The notes below the pieces were generated by a model. That model saw nothing but the letters and a program-made list of their open reading frames with translations, was not told the origin of the DNA and ran no database searches. DNA of 14,686 bases, taken from NCBI GenBank assembly GCA_041946865.1, contig JBHGBF010000223.1, positions 1-14,686 of the forward strand, given 5' to 3'. Position 1 is the first letter of the stretch. Each line of letters begins with the position of its first letter. The DNA is from RPQK01 sp041946865 (GTDB lineage Bacteria > Acidobacteriota > UBA6911 > RPQK01). The translations under genes and the position numbers were made by a program. Below, piece after piece: positions 7,094 through 14,642 of this stretch.

Positions 7094-8962
7094 ATGACGA
7101 ACAGTCACGATTCGCTGGCCGAATTCACGCTCAAGGCGGTGGTCGTTGGAGTTTTACTCGGAATCCTCTTCGGCGCGGCGAACGCGTACTTGGGCCTCCG
7201 CGTAGGGATGACGGTTTCCGCGTCCATTCCGGCCGCAGTGATGACCGTCGCGATCTTCAGGCTGCTGCAAAGGCAGGGGACCATTCTGGAAGCGAATCTT
7301 TCGCAGACGATCGGTTCCGCCTCGACGGCACTCGCGACCGGGACGATCTTCACCATCCCGGCTCTTTTCCTTTGGGGCATGATCCCGCCGTATCTTCAGG
7401 TCGCGGCCCTGAGCTTTCTCGGAGGCGTTCTCGGGCTGGCAGCCATGATCCCGCTGCGCCGCCTGCTGATCGTCGAGGCTCATGCCGAATTGCCTTACCC
7501 GGAGGGGACCGCTTGCGCCGAGGTGCTTCGGGCGACGGCAGCCGGAGCAACGGGAGGCGGTTGGATTTTCAGGGGAATGCTGGTCGGCGGCGGTGTGAAA
7601 CTGCTCGTCGCTCTTGCCTCTCTTCTTCCCTCGGCGGTCGAGCTCGAAATCCCGATTCTTCCCAAGGCTCAAGTGGCCGTGGAGCTGGCGCCGGCGCTAC
7701 TGGGTGTCGGTTTCATCCTCGGATATCGTCAATCCGGGGTCCTCGTGGCGGGCTCGGTGTTGTCCTCGCTGGCCCTGATCCCGCTGATTGCCTGGATGGG
7801 CGCCGGCCTCCAGTCGCCTCTTTTTCCTGAAACGGGACGACTGGTATCGGACATGTCTGCCGCGGACATCTGGTCGCGCTATGTTCGATACATTGGGGCC
7901 GGGGCCGTGGCCACAGCGGGCATCGTCACTGTCCTGCGCGGACTCCCGACTATGGCGCGGGCTTTCGCGGCGGTAGCCCGGGGCGTCAGACGGCAATCGA
8001 GCCAGGCGGGAGGGGAAAATGTCCTGAGAACCGATCGCGACCTGCCTGGTTTCTTTGTCCTCGGCGTAATTGCTTTCGTCGTCGTGGTGACCGGACTCGT
8101 CCCGGGAATCTTCGCCGGGAATATGGGATTGGCGCCTCGCCTTGTCTGCGCTGCCGGCGTCGGCCTGTTTGGGCTTTTGTTTGTCGCAGTGGCGGCGAGA
8201 ATCGTGGGCATCGTGGGTGTATCCTCCCAGCCGACTTCCGGAATCACCCTGGTCACGCTGCTCGGAGTGGCCTCGATCTTTGCGGCGGCCGGCTGGACCG
8301 GATCGGCTGCTCAGGCAGCCGTCCTTACCGTCGGCACTGTTGTCGCCATCGCAGCGTCCAAGGCCGGCGATATCTCCCAGGACCTCAAGACCGGGTACCT
8401 GGTCGGCGCGACACCGGCCCGGCAGCAGTTCGGGCAGTTGATCGGCGCATGCTTCGCTTGTTGGGCAGTCGCTGCGACCGTCCTTCTCCTCGGAACCGTC
8501 TACACGTTCGGCTCTCGCGATATCCCTGCGCCCCAGGCGACACTCATGAAGACCATTATCGAAGGAGTGCTCTCGGGAGCGCTTCCCTGGGATCTGGTGC
8601 TGACAGGAGCGGGAGTGGCCTTCGGCGGCATCCTTTGCGGCGTTTCCGGGCTGGCTTTTGCCATCGGCGTTTATCTGCCGCTCTCGTCAATGGCCGCAAT
8701 CTATGCCGGAGGCTGTGTACGGGCGGTGGTTGACCGCCAGGCGAAAGCCCGGCCCAAAACCGAGAGTGATCCGGGAATCCTCGCGGCCTCCGGGCTGGTG
8801 GCCGGCGAGGGACTGGCCGGGGTCCTGGTTGCAGGGCTCGTGGCGGCCGGAATAGCCCCCCGGACCATGCCGCCCATCGTACCCGGCCCGGCAGGTGAAA
8901 TCGTCGCCCTGGGCGTGATTCTCCTTCTCGGATACTTCCTCTACAGAGCGGGAAGAAAGTGA
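7094..8962 (+). CDS. OPT-family oligopeptide or metal-chelate transporter
   Basis: Inner-membrane transporter of the OPT superfamily, which moves small peptides, peptide-like metal chelates or siderophores by proton coupling. The 622 residues are dominated by hydrophobic segments, about 14-16 by eye. Family hallmarks are NAYLGLRVGMTVSASIPAAV (30-49) in the first segments, ELPYPEGTACAEV (132-144), and SKAGDISQDLKTGYLVGATP (422 onward) before the second half. The protein seems full-length and undamaged. No convincing Shine-Dalgarno precedes the ATG; a TAAACT lies 9 bases before it, compatible with a leaderless transcript, but this is weak. The gene stands alone on its strand, divergent from the carbonic anhydrase-like gene and overlapping the damaged MFS reading frame tail to tail. 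The substrate cannot be told from sequence. Confidence 0.9.
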   Translation: MTNSHDSLAEFTLKAVVVGVLLGILFGAANAYLGLRVGMTVSASIPAAVMTVAIFRLLQRQGTILEANLSQTIGSASTALATGTIFTIPALFLWGMIPPYLQVAALSFLGGVLGLAAMIPLRRLLIVEAHAELPYPEGTACAEVLRATAAGATGGGWIFRGMLVGGGVKLLVALASLLPSAVELEIPILPKAQVAVELAPALLGVGFILGYRQSGVLVAGSVLSSLALIPLIAWMGAGLQSPLFPETGRLVSDMSAADIWSRYVRYIGAGAVATAGIVTVLRGLPTMARAFAAVARGVRRQSSQAGGENVLRTDRDLPGFFVLGVIAFVVVVTGLVPGIFAGNMGLAPRLVCAAGVGLFGLLFVAVAARIVGIVGVSSQPTSGITLVTLLGVASIFAAAGWTGSAAQAAVLTVGTVVAIAASKAGDISQDLKTGYLVGATPARQQFGQLIGACFACWAVAATVLLLGTVYTFGSRDIPAPQATLMKTIIEGVLSGALPWDLVLTGAGVAFGGILCGVSGLAFAIGVYLPLSSMAAIYAGGCVRAVVDRQAKARPKTESDPGILAASGLVAGEGLAGVLVAGLVAAGIAPRTMPPIVPGPAGEIVALGVILLLGYFLYRAGRK

Positions 8963-10113
8963 AATCGGCCCTTTTCCACGTCCGCTAAGTGGTCGCTTGC
9001 ATAAATACGATGACATGTCGATGTATCTGAGCAGTGGGCATGATCTGTTCGTAGTTCCGGCTTCCTGTTTGTAGTTCCGCCTTCAGGGGTGCAGCTTAAG
9101 CGCCGACTCGCATTCGCCCTCGCGGCTGCTGGTTTACCGTGCGCTCGACACGCCGCCAGCGAGCTGAGGCTCGGGTAGTAGATCCCGTGGCCCATCCCGC
9201 AGACAATTCCAAGCACTAGCAGATTCCAGCCGGCATAAGCGTGGGGAATCAGGACCATCCCGGCGCCGTAAGCGAACAAGGACGAGATGGCAATCAGACG
9301 GCGCCGGTGAGTGTCAACGGCATGGCTGAGCCCGAGTCGTGTAATCACGGCGCCGGCGGCATAACCGGTTCCGAAGCTTGAGACCGCTCCGGCGCCCAAT
9401 CCACTCACTGTCGGAGCCAGGAAGCCGTTCCAGCAGGAGAAGCAGAGGCCAAAGAAAATCGAGAAGACGAGGATTCCTTTGAGGCGAACTACCGAGGCCT
9501 TGAGAACAACGTGAAAGGGACTGCGGGAACGGGACACATCTCCACCCGGCAGCGGCTGAGGGAGCTTCACCAGGAGCCAGCCGGTAAGCCCGAAAGCAAC
9601 CAGTATCAGCAGGAAGCTCGCCTGGAATCCCCATTTGTAGACGAGCCACTCGGCCAGCAAGGGACCGATGCCGATCATCACGAACCCCGGAAGGCCGAAG
9701 TATCCAATCACCTGCCCTTTTCGCTGCACGGGAACGGACTGGGTCAGCTGAATCAGGGCGCCTGAGCTGATCAGGCCGGCCGCAGCCCCATGAAACATCC
9801 GTGCCGGAATGATCAGCCAGAGCCACCACGCTGCAGCCACGTATAGGACGCCGGCCACGATCCCCAGGCCGACTCCCCACAGCGCCGTTTTGACGCTTCC
9901 CCGCCGGTCTGCTATCTCGCCCGCGACAATCTGCGAAATCAGGTTGACCGAAAAGTAGGTTCCCATGGCCCAGCCAATGCCCTGTCCCGACCAGCCGTTC
10001 TGATGGAGGAAGTTGGGAAGAAGCAGAAGGGCCCAGGTGCCCAGATTGACCAGGCTGCTGATGGCGAGGTAAAGATGGAGTCCGGTGAGCCGGTCAGACA
10101 CTCTTGTTTGCAT
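8941..10113 (-). CDS. MFS transporter, C-terminally truncated, probably a pseudogene
   Basis: Major facilitator superfamily permease of the inner membrane. Segment 1 lies near residues 11-32. The conserved loop between segments 2 and 3 is present as GEIADRRGSVKT, and segments 3 to 10 follow through GIVCGMGHGIYYPSLSSLAA (about residues 293-312). A normal member continues through segments 11 and 12. Here the homology stops after about residue 330 and the frame runs through two tandem intergenic repeats (9045-9084), then unrelated sequence to a stop inside the end of the convergent OPT gene. The roughly 60-residue tail is polar, rich in His, Arg and Ser, and unlike a transporter. The ATG at 10113 lies 11 bases after the deaminase stop codon, so the two were co-transcribed. 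A ten-segment protein might still fold, but loss of function is more likely. The substrate may have been a nucleoside or sugar, judged from position only. Confidence 0.75.
   Translation of the reverse strand: MQTRVSDRLTGLHLYLAISSLVNLGTWALLLLPNFLHQNGWSGQGIGWAMGTYFSVNLISQIVAGEIADRRGSVKTALWGVGLGIVAGVLYVAAAWWLWLIIPARMFHGAAAGLISSGALIQLTQSVPVQRKGQVIGYFGLPGFVMIGIGPLLAEWLVYKWGFQASFLLILVAFGLTGWLLVKLPQPLPGGDVSRSRSPFHVVLKASVVRLKGILVFSIFFGLCFSCWNGFLAPTVSGLGAGAVSSFGTGYAAGAVITRLGLSHAVDTHRRRLIAISSLFAYGAGMVLIPHAYAGWNLLVLGIVCGMGHGIYYPSLSSLAACRAHGKPAAARANASRRLSCTPEGGTTNRKPELRTDHAHCSDTSTCHRIYASDHLADVEKGRFHFLPAL
9045..9084 (+). repeat. Two tandem copies of the TTTGTAG-YKCCGCC intergenic repeat
   Basis: CTGTTCGTAGTTCCGGCTTC (9045-9064) and CTGTTTGTAGTTCCGCCTTC (9065-9084) are adjacent and identical at 18 of 20 positions. 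The same core occurs at 11250-11276 and 14645-14667 in the same orientation. Here the closing palindrome arm (GGCGGA) seen at the other sites is missing, so these may be half elements. They mark the point where the MFS transporter loses its homology. Confidence 0.75.
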
Positions 10114-10124
10114 CGCTGGCGCCG

Positions 10125-11147
10125 CTACACCGCAATCCGATGAATCTCGTCCTGAATCGTCTGCATCAGGCGGGCTTTTGCCGAGCCGGGGAGGAAGGCG
10201 GCTTGCACGCCCTGGAGAACAATGCGGTGCAAGTCGTCTCTTTCAAGCGAGAAGTACTTCGCGGCCTTGAGGTACTCATCAGTCAGCGAAGTTCCAAAAA
10301 TCCCGGGATCGTCCGTGTTCAGCGTGACCGGTACCCCCCGTTTCCACAGCAAGCCGAAAGGATGGCTCGAGATCGGCGCCCAGGCCCGAGTCTTCAAGTT
10401 GCTGGTCAGGCACACATCGAGCGCGACCGTATGCTTGCGCAGGTACTCCATCAGGCGAGTATCACGAGCAGCCTGAATCCCGTGTCCGATCCGGTTGGCG
10501 CCAAGGATAGTCAGCGCATCCCACACCTGCTCCGGGCCGCCCACTTCGCCGGCGTGCGCATGGATATAGAGCCCGTTAGCCTTCGCCCAATGGAAAACCT
10601 GCTCGTACTCTTTCATGGCGAGCGAGTTTTCGTCTCCGCCGATCCCGATTCCGACGATACCGCGGTCGCTGTAGCGCACGGCCAGGTCCGCGACTCGGCG
10701 GGCCGACTCCTCGCCATACTGGCGCACACAATCCAAGATCCACCGGATGCTCAGTTGGCCCTGGGCCTCGATCTCCGCGCTTCGCTCCAGCAAGGCCACC
10801 ATGACCGCTTCGCCATCACGCCCAGCGCTCCAGGGGATCGCCGGGGAAGTAATGACTTCCGCATAGCGGATGTTCTCACGCCCGCAGTAATCGGCCAGGT
10901 TGTCCAGGACAAGCACGTAGTCCTGCGGTTCCCGCAAATGCGTGCAAACAGTGCGGTAGCAGGCGAGAAAACCCAGGAAGTCGTCGAAGCGGAAGAGGTC
11001 AGAGGCGATCTGCTCGGGCGTCAGGTTCTGGTACTCAGTCCCGTACTTCCGGCTTAGAGTCTGCAGCACTTCGCCGGTTGCAGAGCCTTCAAGATGCAGA
11101 TGCAGCTCGGCCTTCGGGAGTCGTCGGATGTAGTCGGCGGTTATCAT
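10125..11147 (-). CDS. Adenosine deaminase family protein (adenosine or aminofutalosine deaminase)
   Basis: Zinc-dependent cytoplasmic amidohydrolase that removes an amino group from an adenosine-like purine. HLHLEG (16-21) supplies two metal-binding His, HAGE (198-201) a third His and the catalytic Glu, RIGHG (219-223) the catalytic His, and NTDDP (277-281) the metal-binding Asp and its partner. The 340-residue length is normal and all catalytic residues are present. The family includes adenosine deaminase and the deaminase of 6-amino-6-deoxyfutalosine in menaquinone synthesis; the sequence alone does not decide between them. No other mqn gene is visible, which slightly favours nucleoside salvage. 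The ATG at 11147 has only a weak ribosome-binding site. The MFS gene follows 11 bases downstream. A GntR-type regulator gene lies 136 bases upstream on the same strand and might control it. Confidence 0.88.
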   Translation of the reverse strand: MITADYIRRLPKAELHLHLEGSATGEVLQTLSRKYGTEYQNLTPEQIASDLFRFDDFLGFLACYRTVCTHLREPQDYVLVLDNLADYCGRENIRYAEVITSPAIPWSAGRDGEAVMVALLERSAEIEAQGQLSIRWILDCVRQYGEESARRVADLAVRYSDRGIVGIGIGGDENSLAMKEYEQVFHWAKANGLYIHAHAGEVGGPEQVWDALTILGANRIGHGIQAARDTRLMEYLRKHTVALDVCLTSNLKTRAWAPISSHPFGLLWKRGVPVTLNTDDPGIFGTSLTDEYLKAAKYFSLERDDLHRIVLQGVQAAFLPGSAKARLMQTIQDEIHRIAV

Positions 11148-11162
11148 TCAGTCTCAAGGAAT

Positions 11163-11210
11163 ACACGAATTTTCACTAATTAACACGAATTTACAGGAAT
11201 CGATTCGTGT
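11163..11210. repeat. ACACGAAT repeats, two direct and one inverted
   Basis: ACACGAATTTTCACTAATTA (11163-11182) and ACACGAATTTACAGGAATCG (11183-11202) are adjacent 20-base units sharing their first ten bases. ATTCGTGT (11203-11210) is the exact complement of ACACGAAT. The AT-rich block contrasts with the GC-rich surroundings and lies just upstream of the deaminase start. It looks like a degenerate intergenic tandem repeat; a regulator-binding role is possible, since the GntR gene is next to it. Confidence 0.6.
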
Positions 11211-11226
11211 CGGTTTCTGAGTCCTC

Positions 11227-11276
11227 GGACGGGCGGTGCCCGCCGTCCGTTTGTAGCTCCGCCTTCTTCAGGCGGA
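11227..11276 (+). repeat. Composite palindromic element with the TTTGTAG-YKCCGCC core
   Basis: The first hairpin pairs GGACGG (11227-11232) with CCGTCC (11243-11248). Immediately after comes TTTGTAGCTCCGCCTTC (11250-11266), in which TCCGCC (11258-11263) pairs with GGCGGA (11271-11276) around a 7-base loop. The element ends 7 bases from the stop codon of the GntR regulator gene. This arrangement of two adjacent hairpins resembles REP/BIME elements. It may stabilise or end the regulator transcript. Confidence 0.65.
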
Positions 11277-11283
11277 CTGCGGA

Positions 11284-12231
11284 TCACCCCAGCAGCTGTA
11301 ACTCTCGTAACTGGTTGATCGTTTCCTCCGAGATGAAATTCTCGTAGGTCTTCAGTTCCTTTTCGGCTGGCGTCCGTTTGCGGATCTCGTCCCAGCACAT
11401 CGGCGAAACGAATATCAGGTCCGCCTCCCGGATGATTTCCTCAACCAGGTCTTCACGATCCACGGGCGCTATCCAGAACTTCTTGTGAGTCGACGGGTAG
11501 AAGATGTTCATGAAGATGTCCAGGGAGGTGTGCATCGTCTTTTCGTCTTTGATGACCACCGCGACGTTCCGTTTCTGCGCATTGGTCAGGATCTCTTTGT
11601 AGATCTGGTGGCTGGGCTTGATCTCAATCAACGGCCTGGAATACTGGGCGGCCAAAGCGCCTACTTCGTCCAGGTGCCAGCTGGTTGTCAGCACGTAGTC
11701 GGCGTTTTTGAGCTGCTCGTGGGCGGCGGCTGAGTCGGCCTCAGTCAGCGAGATCGGAGCGACGTCCGCGCGCAGGCGATCGCGCAGCTCGCGGGAGAAA
11801 ATGTACGCTTCCTCTTCATGATCGACGACCGCAAGATGCAACTTGCGCATGTTGCTGCCCGTCGTGTAGCTCTCGAGCAGGTGGGCAAAGCGGGCGGGCG
11901 GCAGGCCGAGCTGCCTGGCTTTCTCGGCCGTGTCCGCCAGCAACCGGAAAATCGCCCGCCGGCGCATCTGCTCATAGGTGTTCTCGCCGCCTCGCTCCTG
12001 CAGGAAGGCCCCACTCCCCTTCACGATGCCGATGTAGTTCTCCTTGGCCAGCCGCTGATAGATGTTCCGGATTGTCTTGTAATTGACGCCCAGCGCCTCC
12101 GCCAGCTCGCGCATTGACGGCAGCTTGTCTCCTTGATGGATTTTGCCGCAGTAGATCGCGGACATGAGCTGTCCTTTGATCTGCTCGTAGTAGCTGAGGT
12201 TGACGTCTTTGTCGAGGTTAAATCGAATCAT
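11284..12231 (-). CDS. GntR-family transcriptional regulator with a large two-lobed C-terminal domain
   Basis: DNA-binding regulator. Residues 12 to 80 form a GntR winged helix-turn-helix (YYEQIKGQLMSAI, then GDKLPSMRELAEALGVNYKTIRNIYQRLAKENYI and the wing GIVKGSGAFL). A helical stretch (about 85-122) leads to an unusual C-terminal region of nearly 190 residues, which by eye forms two alpha/beta lobes (about 130-206 and 222-290), each a hydrophobic strand followed by a helix (LHLAVVDHEEEAYIFS and NVAVVIKDEKTMHTS). This is not an obvious FadR, UTRA or aminotransferase-type effector domain; the ligand is unknown. The ATG at 12231 has no strong ribosome-binding site. The gene begins 40 bases after serS and ends just before a palindromic repeat, with the deaminase gene beyond it. 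The deaminase and transporter are plausible targets, but that rests on position. Confidence 0.82.
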   Translation of the reverse strand: MIRFNLDKDVNLSYYEQIKGQLMSAIYCGKIHQGDKLPSMRELAEALGVNYKTIRNIYQRLAKENYIGIVKGSGAFLQERGGENTYEQMRRRAIFRLLADTAEKARQLGLPPARFAHLLESYTTGSNMRKLHLAVVDHEEEAYIFSRELRDRLRADVAPISLTEADSAAAHEQLKNADYVLTTSWHLDEVGALAAQYSRPLIEIKPSHQIYKEILTNAQKRNVAVVIKDEKTMHTSLDIFMNIFYPSTHKKFWIAPVDREDLVEEIIREADLIFVSPMCWDEIRKRTPAEKELKTYENFISEETINQLRELQLLG

Positions 12232-12271
12232 CGATTAAGCCGTGTGATTCGTTGGCCCTGGATTGCATGCA

Positions 12272-13564
12272 TCAAAACGGATTCGGATAATCTCCCGTGA
12301 TCCGCTCCAGTCCGTGCATGTATGGTCTCAACGCCTCGGGTACGGTCACCGTGCCGTCGGCTTCCTGGCAGTTTTCCATGATCGCGACCCAAGTGCGGCC
12401 GACTGCCAGGCCCGAACCGTTGAGCGTGTGGACCAGGCGCGTCCTCTTACCATCCGCGGGCCGATACCGGATATCGGCCCGGCGGGCCTGAAAATCCTCG
12501 AAATTGCTGCAGGAAGAAATTTCCCGGTACGTGTTCTGACTCGGGATCCAGACCTCCAGATCGTAGGTTTTGGCCGAGCTGAAACTCATGTCACCGGTCG
12601 AAAGCGTGACCACCCGGTAGGGAAGCCCCAGCGTCTTGAGGACATCTTCGGCGTCGGCCGTCAGCCTCTCCAGCTCCTCGTAAGAGTCTTCGGGCTTTGT
12701 GAACTTGACCAGTTCCACCTTGTTGAACTGATGCTGCCGGATCAGGCCCCGCGTGTCTTTGCCGTAAGATCCGGCTTCACTCCGGAAGCACGGCGTGTAG
12801 GCGCAGAAACTGATCGTCAGCTTCTCTTCATCGAGGATCTCCCCGGCAAAAATGTTCGTGACCGGCACCTCCGCGGTCGGGACCAGGAAGTAGTCTGTTC
12901 CGTCGACATGGAAGAGATCGGCTTCGAATTTGGGGAGGTTCCCGGTTCCAAAGAAGCTGCTTCGGTTGGCCATGAAGGGCGGAAGAATTTCGACGTACCC
13001 GTGCTTGCGCGTATGCAGATCCAGCATGAAGTTGATCAGTGCCCGTTCCATCTGGGCCCCCGGGCCATAGTAGTTGGTAAACCGGGCGCCGGCTATTTTG
13101 CCCGCCCGCTCCGGATCGAGCACTTTCAGCGAAGCGCCCAGGTCCACATGGTCGCGGACCGGGAAGCCAAAAGTGCGCGGCTGGCCTACCACTCTGACAA
13201 CCGCGTTTGAGGCGGAGTCCGGGCCGACAGGCACGCTAGGGTGCGGCAGGTTAGGGACGACAGCGAGGAAGTCCCGCACCCGAGCTTCCAGCTGAGCGAT
13301 CTGCTCGTCCAAGCTCTTGATGCGGGCCGAAACCTGCTTCATCTCCTCAATCTTGGGGCCCGCGTCCAGGCGCTGCTTCTTGAGCTGGGCGATCTCGTCA
13401 CTGGTCTTGTTGCGCAGCGCCCGCAGCTCCTCCCATTCGACGCGGACGGAGCGCTCCTGCTCGTCCAATCGCAAGAACTCATCCCGGTCCAAGGTGAAGT
13501 TCTTACGGGCTAACCGCTGCTGTACGGTGTCAATGTTCTCGCGAATGAAGTTCCTGTCTAGCAT
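12272..13564 (-). CDS. serS: Seryl-tRNA synthetase
   Basis: Charges tRNA-Ser (and tRNA-Sec where present) with serine in the cytoplasm. The N-terminus (MLDRNFIREN) leads into the long antiparallel coiled-coil arm (about residues 25-100) that recognises the tRNA. Class II motifs follow: TAEVP (230-234), motif 2 with FRSEAGSYGKDTRG (260-273) and QHQFNKVE, and motif 3 with NGSGLAVGRT (382-391). The 430-residue length is normal and no residue seems missing. The ATG at 13564 lies 6 bases after the galU stop codon, without a clear ribosome-binding site, which suggests translational coupling. The GntR regulator gene follows after 40 bases with no terminator seen. Confidence 0.97.
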   Translation of the reverse strand: MLDRNFIRENIDTVQQRLARKNFTLDRDEFLRLDEQERSVRVEWEELRALRNKTSDEIAQLKKQRLDAGPKIEEMKQVSARIKSLDEQIAQLEARVRDFLAVVPNLPHPSVPVGPDSASNAVVRVVGQPRTFGFPVRDHVDLGASLKVLDPERAGKIAGARFTNYYGPGAQMERALINFMLDLHTRKHGYVEILPPFMANRSSFFGTGNLPKFEADLFHVDGTDYFLVPTAEVPVTNIFAGEILDEEKLTISFCAYTPCFRSEAGSYGKDTRGLIRQHQFNKVELVKFTKPEDSYEELERLTADAEDVLKTLGLPYRVVTLSTGDMSFSSAKTYDLEVWIPSQNTYREISSCSNFEDFQARRADIRYRPADGKRTRLVHTLNGSGLAVGRTWVAIMENCQEADGTVTVPEALRPYMHGLERITGDYPNPF

Positions 13565-13570
13565 GTCGGC

Positions 13571-14449
13571 TTATAGCTTAAGGCTTCGCAGGTAGTTGCG
13601 GAAGGGTTTGCCCAGGTCTTTGCGTCGCAGGGCAAAGTCGACTGTGGCAATAAGGTACTCCAACTTGTTGCCCGCATCGTACCGCTCTCCCTTAAAACGA
13701 TAAGCATACACCGGTTCACGCTTGAGCAGGTTGCGCAATCCATCCGTCAGCTGGATTTCTCCTCCGGCGCCCGGCGTGGTGTCCTTCAGCGCCTGAAAAA
13801 TAGCGGGCGAAAGGACATAGCGGCCAATGATGGCCAGATTTGAAGGCGCTTCCTCCAGTCTCGGCTTTTCGACCATATCCTCGACTTTAAACAGCCGGTT
13901 TTCCGGATCACCGTCAATCGAGCGGACACTGACAATCCCGTAACGCGAGACCGTCTCGGGGGGAACTTCCAGAACCGCCAGCACACTCCCGCCGTACTTT
14001 TCATAACAGCCCAACAGCTGCTTCATGCAGGGAATCTCGTGATCGATAATGTCGTCTCCTAGAAACACACCAAATGGCTCATCCCCGATGAAAGGCTCCG
14101 TCACAAGCACGGCGTGACCCAGGCCGAGCGGCTTCTTCTGCCGGACCGATGAGATGGCAATCATGCGGGATATGTCGGAGACGACTTTCAGCAAATCATG
14201 CTTGCCCTGCTCTTCCAGGCTCTTTTCCAACTCGTAGTTATAGTCAAAATGATCTTCAATAGCGTTCTTGTTCTGACTGGTCACGAACAAGATGTCCTCG
14301 AATCCGGACTGCACGGCCTCCTCGACGACATATTGAATCGTCGGCTTGTCCACAATCGGAAGCATTTCCTTGGGAATGACCTTGGTCGCCGGCAAGAAAC
14401 GCGTGCCCATGCCAGCCGCCGGGATGACGGCCTTCCGAACTTGTTTCAT
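13571..14449 (-). CDS. galU: UTP--glucose-1-phosphate uridylyltransferase
   Basis: Makes UDP-glucose from UTP and glucose 1-phosphate, feeding cell-envelope and exopolysaccharide synthesis. The nucleotide-binding start PAAGMGTRFLPATKVIPKEMLP (from residue 10) is the signature of the family, followed by QKKPLGLGHAV (from 104), the metal-site GDD (131-133), VEKP (193-196), GEIQLTD (230-236) and YDAGNK (257-262). The length is 292 residues when started at the ATG at 14449, which has an AGGGGGG ribosome-binding site directly upstream; the longer frame to 14548 would add a 33-residue extension covering the promoter. serS follows 6 bases after the stop codon, so both share a transcript. The protein seems complete and functional. 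Confidence 0.95.
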   Translation of the reverse strand: MKQVRKAVIPAAGMGTRFLPATKVIPKEMLPIVDKPTIQYVVEEAVQSGFEDILFVTSQNKNAIEDHFDYNYELEKSLEEQGKHDLLKVVSDISRMIAISSVRQKKPLGLGHAVLVTEPFIGDEPFGVFLGDDIIDHEIPCMKQLLGCYEKYGGSVLAVLEVPPETVSRYGIVSVRSIDGDPENRLFKVEDMVEKPRLEEAPSNLAIIGRYVLSPAIFQALKDTTPGAGGEIQLTDGLRNLLKREPVYAYRFKGERYDAGNKLEYLIATVDFALRRKDLGKPFRNYLRSLKL

Positions 14450-14483
14450 CAGCCCCCCTTTAGTAAGAATGCCTGTCCTTTCG

Positions 14484-14514
14484 ATCATACCATGGGGCGT
14501 ACCGCCGATTCCAA
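14484..14514 (-). promoter_or_regulatory. Candidate extended -10 promoter of galU-serS
   Basis: On the minus strand TATGAT (14489..14484) is preceded by TGG, giving an extended -10 element, 35 bases before the galU ATG. A TTGGAA (14514..14509) lies 19 bases further upstream as a loose -35. The predicted transcript would begin near 14477 and include the galU ribosome-binding site. Five of six -10 bases match the sigma-70 consensus; the long spacer lowers the score. Confidence 0.5.
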
Positions 14515-14568
14515 ATGAGTGACTCGATTCGATTTGGGGGTGCAGCACGGCATCTGCGGAAACAAGAA

Positions 14569-14615
14569 GGATGAAGAAAAGGATGAAGGATGAAGGATGA
14601 AGAATGAAGAATAAA
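14569..14615. repeat. Heptamer tandem repeat, unit GGATGAA
   Basis: GGATGAA occurs at 14569-14575, then three times in a row at 14581-14601, followed by the variants GAATGAA (14602-14608) and GAATAAA (14609-14615). The purine-rich array lies about 120 bases upstream of the galU start and decays toward its right end. Slippage could change the copy number. It contains no stop-free gene of note. Confidence 0.75.
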
Positions 14616-14642
14616 GAGAAGGAAAAAGTAATGCCTCAGTCT

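Noticed and set aside
10104..11057. A 317-codon open frame on the plus strand
   Set aside because: Antisense to the well-supported adenosine deaminase family gene, with no family resemblance.
11163..11276. CRISPR-like array
   Set aside because: The repeat units are adjacent without spacers of constant length, differ from each other, and no cas gene is present.
12263..13210. A 315-codon open frame on the plus strand
   Set aside because: Antisense to serS, whose class II motifs are unmistakable.
14450..14548. N-terminal extension of GalU by 33 residues
   Set aside because: It covers the candidate promoter and ribosome-binding site, and the shorter form begins like other GalU proteins.
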